Positions 16,539 to 25,322 of a stretch of DNA of 44,067 nt are shown here, one piece after another; the first letter of the stretch is position 1; each line of letters begins with the position of its first letter. Location: assembly GCA_020627685.1 (NCBI GenBank), contig JAHDGK010000010.1, positions 1-44,067 on the forward strand, written 5' to 3'. Origin of the DNA: Granulosicoccus sp. GTDB taxonomy: Bacteria > Pseudomonadota > Gammaproteobacteria > Granulosicoccales > Granulosicoccaceae. Both the position numbers and the translations under genes were made by a program. Under the pieces are notes generated by a model, which was not told the origin of the DNA, did not search any database, and saw only the letters and a list, made by a program, of their open reading frames with translations.

Positions 16539-17323
16539 ATACTCAGCAAGCAGACAGTGTTCTGAAGGTCACGGGCTTAAGTAAGTCTTTCGGCGGGTTG
16601 CAAGCGGTCAGTAATTTAAATTTTGACGTGCGCCGAGGAGAGTTGTTGGCGCTAATCGGGCCTAACGGTGCTGGCAAATCTACGTGTTTCAATATGCTGA
16701 TGGGACAGCTAAAAGCGACCCAGGGCGATGTCTTCTTACGGGGTGAAAAAATCACCGGCATGAAGCCACGCAAGATATGGCGTAAAGGGGTTGGTCGAAC
16801 ATTTCAGATAACGGGTACCTATCAGTCAATGACGGTTATCGAGAATGTGCAAATGGCACTAATTTCACACCACAAGAAACTATTTTCGATACGTCCTTAT
16901 GCAACGCGTTTGTATCGAACTGAAGCAATGCAATTGCTGGAACTTGTTGGAATGTCGGCTCAAGCCGAACGTGCCTGCGCTATCTTGGCCTATGGTGACC
17001 TTAAACGCCTTGAGCTAGCCATTGCATTAAGTCATAGCCCGTCATTGTTGTTGATGGATGAGCCAACCGCAGGTATGGCTCCGAAAGAGAGAATAAACTT
17101 GATGCAGCTCACTGCAGATATCGTGGAAGAGCGAGATATCAGTGTGCTCTTTACGGAGCACGATATGGACGTTGTTTTCGCTCATGCCCATCGCATCATG
17201 GTTTTAAATCGCGGTGAACTCATCGCTAATGGCACCGTAGAAGAAATCCGTAGCGACCCGATGGTGCAGGAAGTCTATTTAGGCGGTGGCAGCGTGTTTG
17301 CCAATGAGTCTTCACATGCTTGA
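16535..17323 (+). CDS. livG: LivG-type ABC transporter ATPase
   Basis: This 262-residue ATPase powers the importer. Walker A is GPNGAGKST near residues 42-50. The ABC signature is slightly unusual, AYGDLKRLELAIAL in place of LSGGQ-like wording, as is normal for LivG proteins. Walker B is SLLLMDEPTAGM, followed by the switch His in FTEHDMDVVF. The Liv-type C-terminal block NGTVEEIRSDPMVQEVYLGG is present. The start has a GGAGAA ribosome site and overlaps the permease stop. It overlaps the second ATPase by 8 bases. Confidence 0.93.
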   Translation: MNTQQADSVLKVTGLSKSFGGLQAVSNLNFDVRRGELLALIGPNGAGKSTCFNMLMGQLKATQGDVFLRGEKITGMKPRKIWRKGVGRTFQITGTYQSMTVIENVQMALISHHKKLFSIRPYATRLYRTEAMQLLELVGMSAQAERACAILAYGDLKRLELAIALSHSPSLLLMDEPTAGMAPKERINLMQLTADIVEERDISVLFTEHDMDVVFAHAHRIMVLNRGELIANGTVEEIRSDPMVQEVYLGGGSVFANESSHA

Positions 17324-18017
17324 AATAACAGACATCAATAGTTTCTACGGGAAGGCGCATATACTTCGCGACCTTAGCTTTTCTATAAAGCCTGGCGAAG
17401 TAGTCTCTTTGCTCGGGCGAAATGGTGCGGGAAAAACCACGACCGTTAAGTCGATCATGCAGCTGGTTAAGCCGCAAACCGGCCAGATCTTTTTTGATGG
17501 TGTTGAGTTAACCCAATTGCCCACTCACAAAGTGGCGAAGCTAGGAGTGGGTTACGTACCGGAAGAGCGCAGAATATTTACAGACTTAACAATCAGCGAA
17601 AATTTGGAAGTAGGGCGGCAGCCTCCTCGCGAAGGTGTGTTCGAATGGACAACCGATATCCTGTTCGATCTTTTTCCTAATTTATTAGAAAGAAAGAACA
17701 ATCGGGGTAAAGCGTTGTCTGGAGGCGAGCAGCAGATGCTCTCTATTGCGCGAACACTCATGGGAAACCCGCGTTTGTTATTACTGGATGAGCCTTCAGA
17801 GGGGATTGCTCCTGTCATCGTAGAGCAGATGGCGCAAACGATTCTACGGCTTAAAGACGAAGGCTTACCGGTCTTGCTGTCCGAGCAAAATTTACACTTT
17901 GCCCGACTGGTCTCTGATAGAGCGATTGTGATAGAGGGCGGTCTTAAGAAATTTGACGGTGCGTTTAGCGAGTTAGAAGCACAACCGGAGATACGCGATG
18001 CTTATCTGTCTGTCTGA
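17316..18017 (+). CDS. livF: LivF-type ABC transporter ATPase
   Basis: This 233-residue second ATPase completes the importer. Walker A is GRNGAGKTT near residues 35-43, the signature is LSGGEQQML, and Walker B is LLLLDEPSEGI. The next block, PVLLSEQNLHFARLVSDRA, is typical of LivF. The start at 17316 (MLEITDINSFYG) matches the family N-terminus and overlaps livG by 8 bases; in-frame starts at 17304 and a GTG at 17286 are less likely. It is followed after 36 bases by the FAD subunit of the hydroxylase, in the same direction. Confidence 0.92.
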   Translation: MLEITDINSFYGKAHILRDLSFSIKPGEVVSLLGRNGAGKTTTVKSIMQLVKPQTGQIFFDGVELTQLPTHKVAKLGVGYVPEERRIFTDLTISENLEVGRQPPREGVFEWTTDILFDLFPNLLERKNNRGKALSGGEQQMLSIARTLMGNPRLLLLDEPSEGIAPVIVEQMAQTILRLKDEGLPVLLSEQNLHFARLVSDRAIVIEGGLKKFDGAFSELEAQPEIRDAYLSV

Positions 18018-18053
18018 TATTCCAAGCATAAAGGTGCACGTATAAATTCTGTT

Positions 18054-18956
18054 ATGGCTACTGAGCATACGGACAATCGGCAGATGTCCTTAACATCTGC
18101 ATTGCAACAGATAGCTGTTAACCCGATACAGGTCTTAGCTGGCGGCACCGATTATTTCCCTGCGCTTGGAGAGTCCGCCGTCCCCGATTACTTACTTGAC
18201 TTAACGAAAGTGTCCGAGCTTCGCGGCATTCGCATAACTGATGACGGCATAACCATCGGGGCTACAACAACGTGGACAGACATCATAAATGCTGAGTTGC
18301 CCGATTTTTTTAAAGGACTTAAAGAGGCAGCTAGGGAGGTCGGCTCAGTGCAGATTCAAAATGCCGGCACAATCGCAGGCAATCTATGTAATGCATCACC
18401 CGCCGCGGACGGTGTTCCACCTCTATTAGCGTTAAACGCTAGCATCGAGATTGCCTCAGTAGATGGTTTTCGCCGCGTTCCTTTAAGTGAATTCATCCTC
18501 GGACCAAGATCAACAACCTTAGCTGCAAATGAACTAGTCATCGCCATCCACATACCCGGCTTGTCATCTGATGCGCGAAGCGGATTTTACAAACTGGGCT
18601 CACGCCGTTATCTGGTGATATCCATTGTTATGGCGAGTGTCACGCTCTTAGCGAACGATGCCGGAGAGTTGTGCGACGTTAGGATCGCTGTGGGGGCTTG
18701 CTCAGCCGTTGCAAAGCGTATGACAGAATTAGAAGAAGTACTGACCGGTCAGTCTATTCAAAGTGATATTGAGTCTTTAGTTAAACCAGAATTTTTTAAA
18801 GAATTAGCACCGATTAGTGATGTAAGAGCTAGTGCACCCTATCGGACAAACGCCGCCTACGAAGTTGTTATTCGCCTCCTGAGATCAACTTTGGCTGCAC
18901 TACCTCAACATGGTATCTCCACAGGTACACGCACCTGGGTAGGTAGTGCATCGTGA
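18054..18956 (+). CDS. FAD-binding subunit of a xanthine dehydrogenase-family molybdenum hydroxylase
   Basis: This 300-residue subunit carries FAD and passes electrons from the Fe-S centres to the acceptor. The FAD sites are AGGTDYFPAL near residues 27-36 and the family block QIQNAGTIAGNLCNASPAADG, near 101-121 (listed here in two pieces, QIQNAGTIAGN and LCNASPAADG). The C-terminal CO dehydrogenase flavoprotein domain follows, with FYKLGSRRYLVISIV. Length fits CoxM/NdhF-type subunits. Its stop overlaps the GTG start of the next gene (GTGA), so the two proteins are probably made in equal amounts. In the nicotinate pathway this complex hydroxylates C6 of the ring with water as the oxygen source. 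Confidence 0.92.
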   Translation: MATEHTDNRQMSLTSALQQIAVNPIQVLAGGTDYFPALGESAVPDYLLDLTKVSELRGIRITDDGITIGATTTWTDIINAELPDFFKGLKEAAREVGSVQIQNAGTIAGNLCNASPAADGVPPLLALNASIEIASVDGFRRVPLSEFILGPRSTTLAANELVIAIHIPGLSSDARSGFYKLGSRRYLVISIVMASVTLLANDAGELCDVRIAVGACSAVAKRMTELEEVLTGQSIQSDIESLVKPEFFKELAPISDVRASAPYRTNAAYEVVIRLLRSTLAALPQHGISTGTRTWVGSAS

Positions 18957-21781
18957 GCTTATCAAATGACGAGCCAACGGTTGCGGCAGCACCATCGGTG
19001 AATACTTCAAAGGCGAGTCCATCATCAAGTTTTACATTAAATGGTAAGCCCATAACATTCCAAGGTGGAGCTACTCAACGTCTCTCCGTTGCCTTACGTG
19101 AAAAGCTCAATAGTCGGGATGTTAAAGTAGGGTGCAATGCTGGCGATTGCGGAGCGTGCACAGTCCTTATCGAAGGTGAACCGGTATGCGCTTGTTTGAC
19201 GGCTGTGGGGCAGGTACAAGGTAAAGTAGTTGATACCTTGGCAGGGTTAAAAGAAAACGACGATGTGATGAAGTTGTTGCTACGTTCGTTTTTGGTACAT
19301 GGTGCCGCTCAGTGTGGAATATGTACGCCGGGTATGTTGGTCAGTGCCTTACATTTACTGCGTCAGACTCCGTATCCAACCGAGCAACAAGTCATGGACA
19401 GTCTTGGCGGTGTTCTGTGTCGGTGTACCGGTTACCGAAAAATCATAGAGGCTGTTGTTAACGCTACGAATCTGGCTGAAGACACAAAATCCCAGGAAGA
19501 ACGCCATTCGGTTAATAGTGTTGGCGAATCGTTTCAGCGAATTGATGGGATAGCCAAGGTTGATGGCAGTGATGAATTCGGTGATGACGTTTGTCCACCG
19601 GATGCATTGGTGCTACGTCTTGTCCGTTCACCTTTTCACAAAGCCGTTTTCCGTTTCGGAGACCTTAACGCATTCCTTGAAAGGCATCCGGGTATTGAGC
19701 GTGTACTAAGCGCCGCTGACATCCCTGGAGCAAATTTGTTCGGTGTCATACCGCCGTTTATCGACCAGCCCGTCTTTGCGGAAAACACCGCACGCTTTAA
19801 AGGGGAGGCAGTTGCCGCGGTCGTGGGTGAAGCGTCGGCAATGGCTTCATTGAACCTGTCGGATTTTCCCATTGAGTGGGTCGAGGAGAGCGCACTGCTT
19901 GACCCCTTACTGGCATTGCAATCTGAAGACAACCGGGTACACGACAATGCGGATAAAAATATCCTCTGTCATGGTCTTGTGCAAAAAGGGGATGTTGCGC
20001 AAGGACTTAAAGACGCCCACCTGAAAGTTCGCGGAAGTTTTTCCACGGGCTTTATCGAGCATGCCTATATAGAGCCTGAGGCAGGCTATGCCAATCGAGT
20101 GGGAGAAACCTTGGAAGTCTTTGGTTGTACCCAGGCACCTTTTATGGATCGGGATAGTCTGGCTAGCATCATGAACTTAGAGCCTGACAACGTTCGCATC
20201 GTTCCAACCTCCACTGGAGGTGGCTTTGGGTCAAAGCTCGACATCTCCTTTCAACCGTTTGTGGCACTGGCTGCATGGTTATTGAAAAAGCCCGTCCGCG
20301 TGACGTATTCACGAACCGAGTCCATGCAATCGACCACCAAGCGCCACCCGTCCAAAATGGATGTTGAAATCGCGGTGGATGGTGAGGGACGTTTAACTGC
20401 GTATTCGTTCGAAGGTGTTTTTAACACCGGTGCCTACGCCTCTTGGGGGCCGACTGTGGCTAATCGCGTGCCCGTACATGCATCAGGTCCTTACTACATG
20501 CCGAACTATCGTGCTTACACGACAGGTGTGTATACGCATAGCGCGCCGGCTGGAGCATTTCGCGGGTTTGGCGTACCACAGGCGGCGATCGCACAGGAAA
20601 GTTTGTTTGATGAGCTTGCATACTCATTGAATATGGATCGCCTGGAATTTAGAAGGCTTAATGCGCTTGATAATCACCAGCCAACAGTGACCGGACAGAC
20701 GTTTGAATCGGCGGTAGGAATTCGGCAGTGTCTTGATAGTTTGGTTGAGCCTTGGCGAGAAGCATTAAACGATGCTGAAGAATTCAATCGAGAGGCACAA
20801 GCATCAGGTTCTGCTTTACGCCGAGGTGTCGGTGTTGCCAGTGGTTGGTACGGCTGTGGTAATACATCGCTGGCAAATCCGTCCACAATCAAAGCAGGTA
20901 TCACCCCGGAAGGACGTGTCATTCTTCATCAAGGTGCTGTGGATATCGGGCAGGGTTCTAATACTGTTATTGCGCAGATTTTCTCAGACGCATTGGGTGT
21001 ACCTTTAAACCAAGTTGATATCGAAAGTGCGGATACCTCTATAACGCCCGATGCGGGTAAAACATCTGCATCCAGACAGACATTTGTATCAGGCAATGCG
21101 GCGAAGCTTAGCGGGATGGCTCTTCGTAAACTCCTGGCACAACGGGCCGGGTGTGATTCCATACACTCACTGACCATAGACGCTCATCTGTGTACTGTTC
21201 GGCCCGTTGATGGTGATGCCATCACGATTAATTTAAGTGATATGCAAATTAATAATCAAGGCTATGTCTTGATGGCTGAAGAATCATACGATCCACCAAC
21301 CAAACCCTTAGATGAAAACGGTCAAGGTATTCCATACGCGCTATACGGATATGCTGCTCAGCTCGTCACTCTCGATGTTGATACCGCTCTCGGTCTAGTG
21401 AAGCTTGGGCGTTTTACAGCCGCGCACGATGTCGGTAAGGCCATTAATCCACAACTTGTCGAGGGGCAGATACATGGCGGCATAGCGCAAGGTATTGGTC
21501 TGGCACTGATGGAAGAGTTCATACCGGGACGAACCGATAATCTTCACGATTATCTGATTCCGACCATTGGTGATGTACCTCCAATAGACACTGTCATTGT
21601 AGAAGTTGCCGATCCACATGGGCCTTTCGGAGCCAAAGGCCTTGGAGAACATGTGCTAATACCGACAGCTCCGGCCATTCTTAACGCAATCAGACATGCA
21701 AGTGGTGCTGTGGTTCGCGACTTGCCAGCTACGCCCGATAAAGTCTTGGCTGCTATTCAACAAAGTAAGGAGATCAACTAG
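18953..21781 (+). CDS. Molybdenum hydroxylase with fused [2Fe-2S] and Mo-cofactor subunits (nicotinate dehydrogenase-like)
   Basis: This 942-residue protein joins two subunits that are often separate. Residues about 25-175 carry two [2Fe-2S] clusters: C61, C66, C69 and C81 for the plant-type ferredoxin cluster, and C121, C124, C156 and C158 for the second. Residues about 185-942 are the Mo-cofactor domain, with GGGFGSKLD (Q-loop region), PAGAFRGFGVPQA, DIGQGSNTVIAQIF, and the catalytic Glu at E899 in GAKGLGEH. Each hydroxylation would use water and release two electrons to the FAD subunit upstream. The start is a GTG overlapping the previous stop. The exact substrate is not readable; the neighbouring 6-hydroxynicotinate reductase-like and enamidase-like genes argue for a pyridine carboxylate rather than a purine. 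Confidence 0.92.
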   Translation: MSLSNDEPTVAAAPSVNTSKASPSSSFTLNGKPITFQGGATQRLSVALREKLNSRDVKVGCNAGDCGACTVLIEGEPVCACLTAVGQVQGKVVDTLAGLKENDDVMKLLLRSFLVHGAAQCGICTPGMLVSALHLLRQTPYPTEQQVMDSLGGVLCRCTGYRKIIEAVVNATNLAEDTKSQEERHSVNSVGESFQRIDGIAKVDGSDEFGDDVCPPDALVLRLVRSPFHKAVFRFGDLNAFLERHPGIERVLSAADIPGANLFGVIPPFIDQPVFAENTARFKGEAVAAVVGEASAMASLNLSDFPIEWVEESALLDPLLALQSEDNRVHDNADKNILCHGLVQKGDVAQGLKDAHLKVRGSFSTGFIEHAYIEPEAGYANRVGETLEVFGCTQAPFMDRDSLASIMNLEPDNVRIVPTSTGGGFGSKLDISFQPFVALAAWLLKKPVRVTYSRTESMQSTTKRHPSKMDVEIAVDGEGRLTAYSFEGVFNTGAYASWGPTVANRVPVHASGPYYMPNYRAYTTGVYTHSAPAGAFRGFGVPQAAIAQESLFDELAYSLNMDRLEFRRLNALDNHQPTVTGQTFESAVGIRQCLDSLVEPWREALNDAEEFNREAQASGSALRRGVGVASGWYGCGNTSLANPSTIKAGITPEGRVILHQGAVDIGQGSNTVIAQIFSDALGVPLNQVDIESADTSITPDAGKTSASRQTFVSGNAAKLSGMALRKLLAQRAGCDSIHSLTIDAHLCTVRPVDGDAITINLSDMQINNQGYVLMAEESYDPPTKPLDENGQGIPYALYGYAAQLVTLDVDTALGLVKLGRFTAAHDVGKAINPQLVEGQIHGGIAQGIGLALMEEFIPGRTDNLHDYLIPTIGDVPPIDTVIVEVADPHGPFGAKGLGEHVLIPTAPAILNAIRHASGAVVRDLPATPDKVLAAIQQSKEIN

Positions 21782-21783
21782 TC

Positions 21784-23334
21784 ATGGTTCGATTCGTGGT
21801 TGATCAAGAAGATAATGGAAAGATTCGATGCGATGCCTGTCCCGTGCTGTGCTACATCAAAGATGGTCGTACGGGCGCTTGTGATCGATACGCCAATGAT
21901 GGCGGTGAGTTAGTCAGAGTTGATCCTTTTACCGTGCTTCAGCGAATGGATACAGCTGATGCGAAGGCGGTTCCCTTTCTGCTTGATTCACTTAACGACG
22001 ACGCTACAACTGATGACTCACAACAACACGATGAGAATACGTCACAGGGCAACTCATCTAATACCTGGGACGGCGACATACTCGGCAACAATCGAACCTT
22101 TGTCACGGCTATAGGGGCTGGCACAACTTATCCGGATTACAAGCCTGCCCCCTTTATCGTCAGTCAGAAATACGACGATGTCGATATGGTGACCATCGTG
22201 ACCGAAGGGATATTTAGTTATTGTGGTGCCAAAGTCAAAATTGATACCGATAGACACTTGGGTCCTGAGCAAGCTGCGGTTCGAGTAGACGGAGAGGCGA
22301 TCGGTCATGTTATGACCGGGGAGTACGGTTCGCAGATGCTCTCGTTGGGCGGGGTTAATCACTTGACTGGCGGATCGAAAAAGGAAGGCCGCATTACTTG
22401 CAATTCTTTACTGAAGCTCTGCAATTGCGAACCGGTTGAAATGACCATTGATTCCGGTGCAGAGCTGATCGTTCAGGCGGGGCAAGCACCTATAGTAAAC
22501 GGTGTGCGTGAGCACTTAATGAGAGTGGGTTGCGGCTCTGCCACCATCGGTATGTTCGCCACGCAATGGGCACCTCATGTTGACGAGGTTGTTGTCGTCG
22601 ATGACCACATCACCGGCGTGCTCTCGGAACATCAAGCTGGAAAACTGCTGGGCATGCAGCCCACGGGTATCCGTATAAAAGGGCGCCGTTCAACCCCGGG
22701 AAGATATTTTCAAGTCGCCGAGCCGGGTTCCGGCTGGGGCGGTACCGACATACAGGACCCCCTTAGCATTCTTGACGATTTTAAACCCGCACAGGCGAAG
22801 CCGGGTTTGAGAATGCTCATGGTCTCAACCACCGGTGAGCAATGGGCCTACTTTGAGCTGGATGAGAATCTGCAACCGCAGCAGGCCGATTTGCCTGAAG
22901 CGTTGAAGGTGTCGGTGGATCGCATTGCCGAGAATTGCGAACCCTCATTGTGCTCCGTCCTGTTTATGGGGGGAGCCGGCGGATCGCTGCGGGCAGGGGT
23001 GACTGAGAACCCGGTGAGTCTCACCCGCTCTGTACGTGAGTCATTAACCTATGTCTCCTGCGGAGGTGCACAGGCGTATGTCTGGCCTGGCGGCGGAATC
23101 ACGGTCATGGCAGATGTCACGAAAATGCCCAAAAATGCCTTTGGCTATGTACCAACCCCCGCGCTGGTTGCACCAATCGAATTCACACTGCGACGATCAG
23201 ACTACGAACAACTGGGTGGCCATATGCAACATGTACGGACACTGGATGATATTGCGCTTGAGGTTGAGCGCTCTGAAACCGCACCGGATGCCCTTTCCTG
23301 GCCCACTCAGGGACGACATTTCGCCTGGGGATGA
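21784..23334 (+). CDS. hnr: 6-hydroxynicotinate reductase-like iron-sulfur flavoprotein
   Basis: This 516-residue protein resembles 6-hydroxynicotinate reductase, which reduces the pyridone ring to its tetrahydro form. Four N-terminal cysteines, C16, C19, C23 and C33 (CDACPVLC then GACDRY), suit a [4Fe-4S] cluster. Further conserved-looking blocks are TEGIFSYCGAKVKID, MRVGCGSATIGMFA and GRRSTPGRYFQVAEPGSGWG. Residues 400-414 (GSLRAGVTENPVSLT) form a small Gly/Ser/Thr motif that could be a flavin attachment site. Residues about 72-105 form a low-complexity Asp/Asn/Ser/Gln insertion. The E. barkeri enzyme carries [4Fe-4S], FAD and covalent flavin. The gene starts 2 bases after the hydroxylase and ends the operon. 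Electron donor is unknown; ferredoxin is the likely one. Confidence 0.87.
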   Translation: MVRFVVDQEDNGKIRCDACPVLCYIKDGRTGACDRYANDGGELVRVDPFTVLQRMDTADAKAVPFLLDSLNDDATTDDSQQHDENTSQGNSSNTWDGDILGNNRTFVTAIGAGTTYPDYKPAPFIVSQKYDDVDMVTIVTEGIFSYCGAKVKIDTDRHLGPEQAAVRVDGEAIGHVMTGEYGSQMLSLGGVNHLTGGSKKEGRITCNSLLKLCNCEPVEMTIDSGAELIVQAGQAPIVNGVREHLMRVGCGSATIGMFATQWAPHVDEVVVVDDHITGVLSEHQAGKLLGMQPTGIRIKGRRSTPGRYFQVAEPGSGWGGTDIQDPLSILDDFKPAQAKPGLRMLMVSTTGEQWAYFELDENLQPQQADLPEALKVSVDRIAENCEPSLCSVLFMGGAGGSLRAGVTENPVSLTRSVRESLTYVSCGGAQAYVWPGGGITVMADVTKMPKNAFGYVPTPALVAPIEFTLRRSDYEQLGGHMQHVRTLDDIALEVERSETAPDALSWPTQGRHFAWG

Positions 23335-23343
23335 TGCTGTAAA

Positions 23344-23361
23344 GCGGCAAATTTTAGCCGC
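23344..23361 (+). terminator. Weak hairpin after the catabolic operon
   Basis: GCGGC and GCCGC form a 5-bp stem around an 8-base A/T loop, 10 bases past the hnr stop, followed by CCCGTAGTTTTG. It could end the operon, but the T-run is short and offset. Confidence 0.4.
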
Positions 23362-23504
23362 CCCGTAGTTTTGTTCAATTATGAACATTCGGTCATACGG
23401 TCACACAACCTTGACTCTACCCTGTAGCCCCGAGTACAAATGCGGCACTGAATCCAAAAGCAAGTGTCCTAACGCTTGTCTGCACTACATAAACAAGGCT
23501 ATCC

Positions 23505-25298
23505 ATGACCTATAAATACCGCCTGCTGGCGACGACATTACTCGCAATGACGCTGAGTGCCTGTTCTTCTGGTTCTTCGAACAATACAGGCTCCACAACC
23601 GCCGCCAACGATGATCCCGGTGCAACTACTGCTGGAAGTAGCACGGCAGGCGGTACTGACGATGCCGGAAGCGATACCGCTGGTGACGCGGGCAATTCGA
23701 CTGCTGGTGATGCTGGCGGCACTACTGACGGCGATGCGGGCGGAACCACTGATGGTGATGCCGGTGGCACCACTGCTGGAGACGGTACTAGCGACTCAGG
23801 TAGTGATACCAACGACGGAAGCAGTACCCTCATTCTTGAAGATGCCCCCCGAATTCCAACCGCTGGACTGTCGGCTCCCAGTGTTCCGGTTTTAGATCCG
23901 TTGGCACAACCGGTTGAGTCACCTGATTCAAGCGACCCTTTTGGCTCTTTGCTCGAAACTGATCCGGAAGCCGCTGTTGCAGGCGGACCTCCCACTCAGC
24001 CGAAGAATTTTCGACTTGATCTGGTTTCAAACGATTGGGCTGAATTAAGTTGGGCGCGTTCAAACGATGATGGTGAAGTCGTCCAATACAACATTTACCG
24101 AAGTGATGGTGTTGTTTACCGTATTCGTGGGGATCAAACTGACACTGCGTCAGGTACTCAGGCTGAGATCAACAAGATCTGGAATACAACTTCTTTTATC
24201 GATTGCAACTACACACGATTTGCAGACCGCCTGCATACGTGCAACGACAACACGCCAGAGCCGGGTAGTACTTACCAGTATGAAGTGACGGCTGTTGATA
24301 ATGATGGTCAGGAGTCACCGGCTTCAGATCCACTCAGCGTGACCTATCTTGCTGAGAGAAATGCTGCGGTTCCTTTGTATGAAGATTTTTATAAAGGTAC
24401 TGAAGACAACTTTGTTAGCGAAACCGATTTGTCGGCAGTTGATTATTGGTTAGACGATTTTGATTTAGTGTTCTCCGATGAATTTAACGGAGACTCTATT
24501 GATCCGGATCGTTGGCAGACACGATTAACCTGGGGTGATGCGCGCATCATCAACGGTGAGCAGCAGTATTTCGTTAACCCACAGGATCGACCGGATTTTG
24601 GCTACAACCCGTTCGAGTTTACGGGTGAATCCATGATCATTAATGCGGTGCCGGTGCCTGATAATTTACGCGCCAACCTACCACCGGTTTGTGACGAGGT
24701 TGATCCGTCTGGCTTAGACCGTTGTGAGTTTCTATCAGGTGCGTTATCAACTCATGACAAGTTCCAGTTTATTTACGGATACACAGAAGGGCGATTCAAA
24801 GTCAGTGGTGCACCGGGTGCATTGTCCAGTTTTTATCTCTACCATCGCTATGCAGGTACCGGCGTTAACTACCACGCGCCGGAAATCGACATCATTGAAT
24901 ACTTAGGTGAAAATCCGTTCGGTGATGAAGATGCGTTCCAGACTTATCACTTTGGTGATCCAAATACTGGCATCACGCGTTCCGCACCAACCATGTCGTA
25001 TAAAAAGCCAGGTGGTGGAACCTATGCTGACAACGGCGAGTGGCATACGTTTGGCGTACTTTGGGAGCCGCAGTTGGTTATCTGGTACATCGACGGCGTT
25101 GAAGTAAAGCGTCTGTTTGGTCCTCAGGTTTCTAGACAGCCAATGAACATCGTTAACTATCTGGTAGCAGGTAGTGCGTGGGCACCGACTCCCGATATCA
25201 CCGACGAGTCTATTTTCCCTATCCAGTTTGAGGCTGACTACATACGCGTCTATCAACGTGATGCGTTTAAGAGCACTGCATTCTTCGGAAAGCCTTAA
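23505..25298 (+). CDS. GH16-family beta-glucanase lipoprotein with FN3 domain (laminarinase-like)
   Basis: This 597-residue surface or periplasmic lipoprotein probably cleaves beta-1,3 or mixed beta-glucan such as laminarin. The signal peptide ends in the lipobox LSAC with lipidated C20. Residues 21-108 are a Ser/Thr/Gly/Ala/Asp-rich linker with an eight-residue repeat at 69-92. A fibronectin type III domain spans about 165-282. The GH16 domain spans about 312-597: it starts FDLVFSDEFNGDSIDPDRW and has the catalytic EIDIIE, with nucleophile E460, D462 and acid/base E465. The C-terminal DYIRVYQRD is typical of the last beta strand. It stands alone, with an intrinsic terminator downstream. No sugar importer is adjacent, so it is not in a classic polysaccharide locus. 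Agarase or carrageenase specificity is less likely but cannot be excluded. Confidence 0.9.
   Translation: MTYKYRLLATTLLAMTLSACSSGSSNNTGSTTAANDDPGATTAGSSTAGGTDDAGSDTAGDAGNSTAGDAGGTTDGDAGGTTDGDAGGTTAGDGTSDSGSDTNDGSSTLILEDAPRIPTAGLSAPSVPVLDPLAQPVESPDSSDPFGSLLETDPEAAVAGGPPTQPKNFRLDLVSNDWAELSWARSNDDGEVVQYNIYRSDGVVYRIRGDQTDTASGTQAEINKIWNTTSFIDCNYTRFADRLHTCNDNTPEPGSTYQYEVTAVDNDGQESPASDPLSVTYLAERNAAVPLYEDFYKGTEDNFVSETDLSAVDYWLDDFDLVFSDEFNGDSIDPDRWQTRLTWGDARIINGEQQYFVNPQDRPDFGYNPFEFTGESMIINAVPVPDNLRANLPPVCDEVDPSGLDRCEFLSGALSTHDKFQFIYGYTEGRFKVSGAPGALSSFYLYHRYAGTGVNYHAPEIDIIEYLGENPFGDEDAFQTYHFGDPNTGITRSAPTMSYKKPGGGTYADNGEWHTFGVLWEPQLVIWYIDGVEVKRLFGPQVSRQPMNIVNYLVAGSAWAPTPDITDESIFPIQFEADYIRVYQRDAFKSTAFFGKP
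23709..23780 (+). repeat. Three 24-bp tandem repeats in the lipoprotein linker
   Basis: Units start at 23709, 23733 and 23757. Each encodes Asp-Ala-Gly-Gly-Thr-Thr-Asp/Ala-Gly. Copies differ mostly at third codon positions, so the repeat is kept at protein level. It forms a flexible spacer between the lipid anchor and the folded domains. Confidence 0.85.
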
Positions 25299-25322
25299 AA
25301 CGTTCAGGTGTCAAAGCGCTAA

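Noticed and set aside
23510-23995. A 161-codon minus-strand frame opposite the GH16 stalk
   Set aside because: Long reverse frames arise from the biased Gly/Thr/Asp codons of the stalk. The lipoprotein reading has a lipobox and conserved domains.
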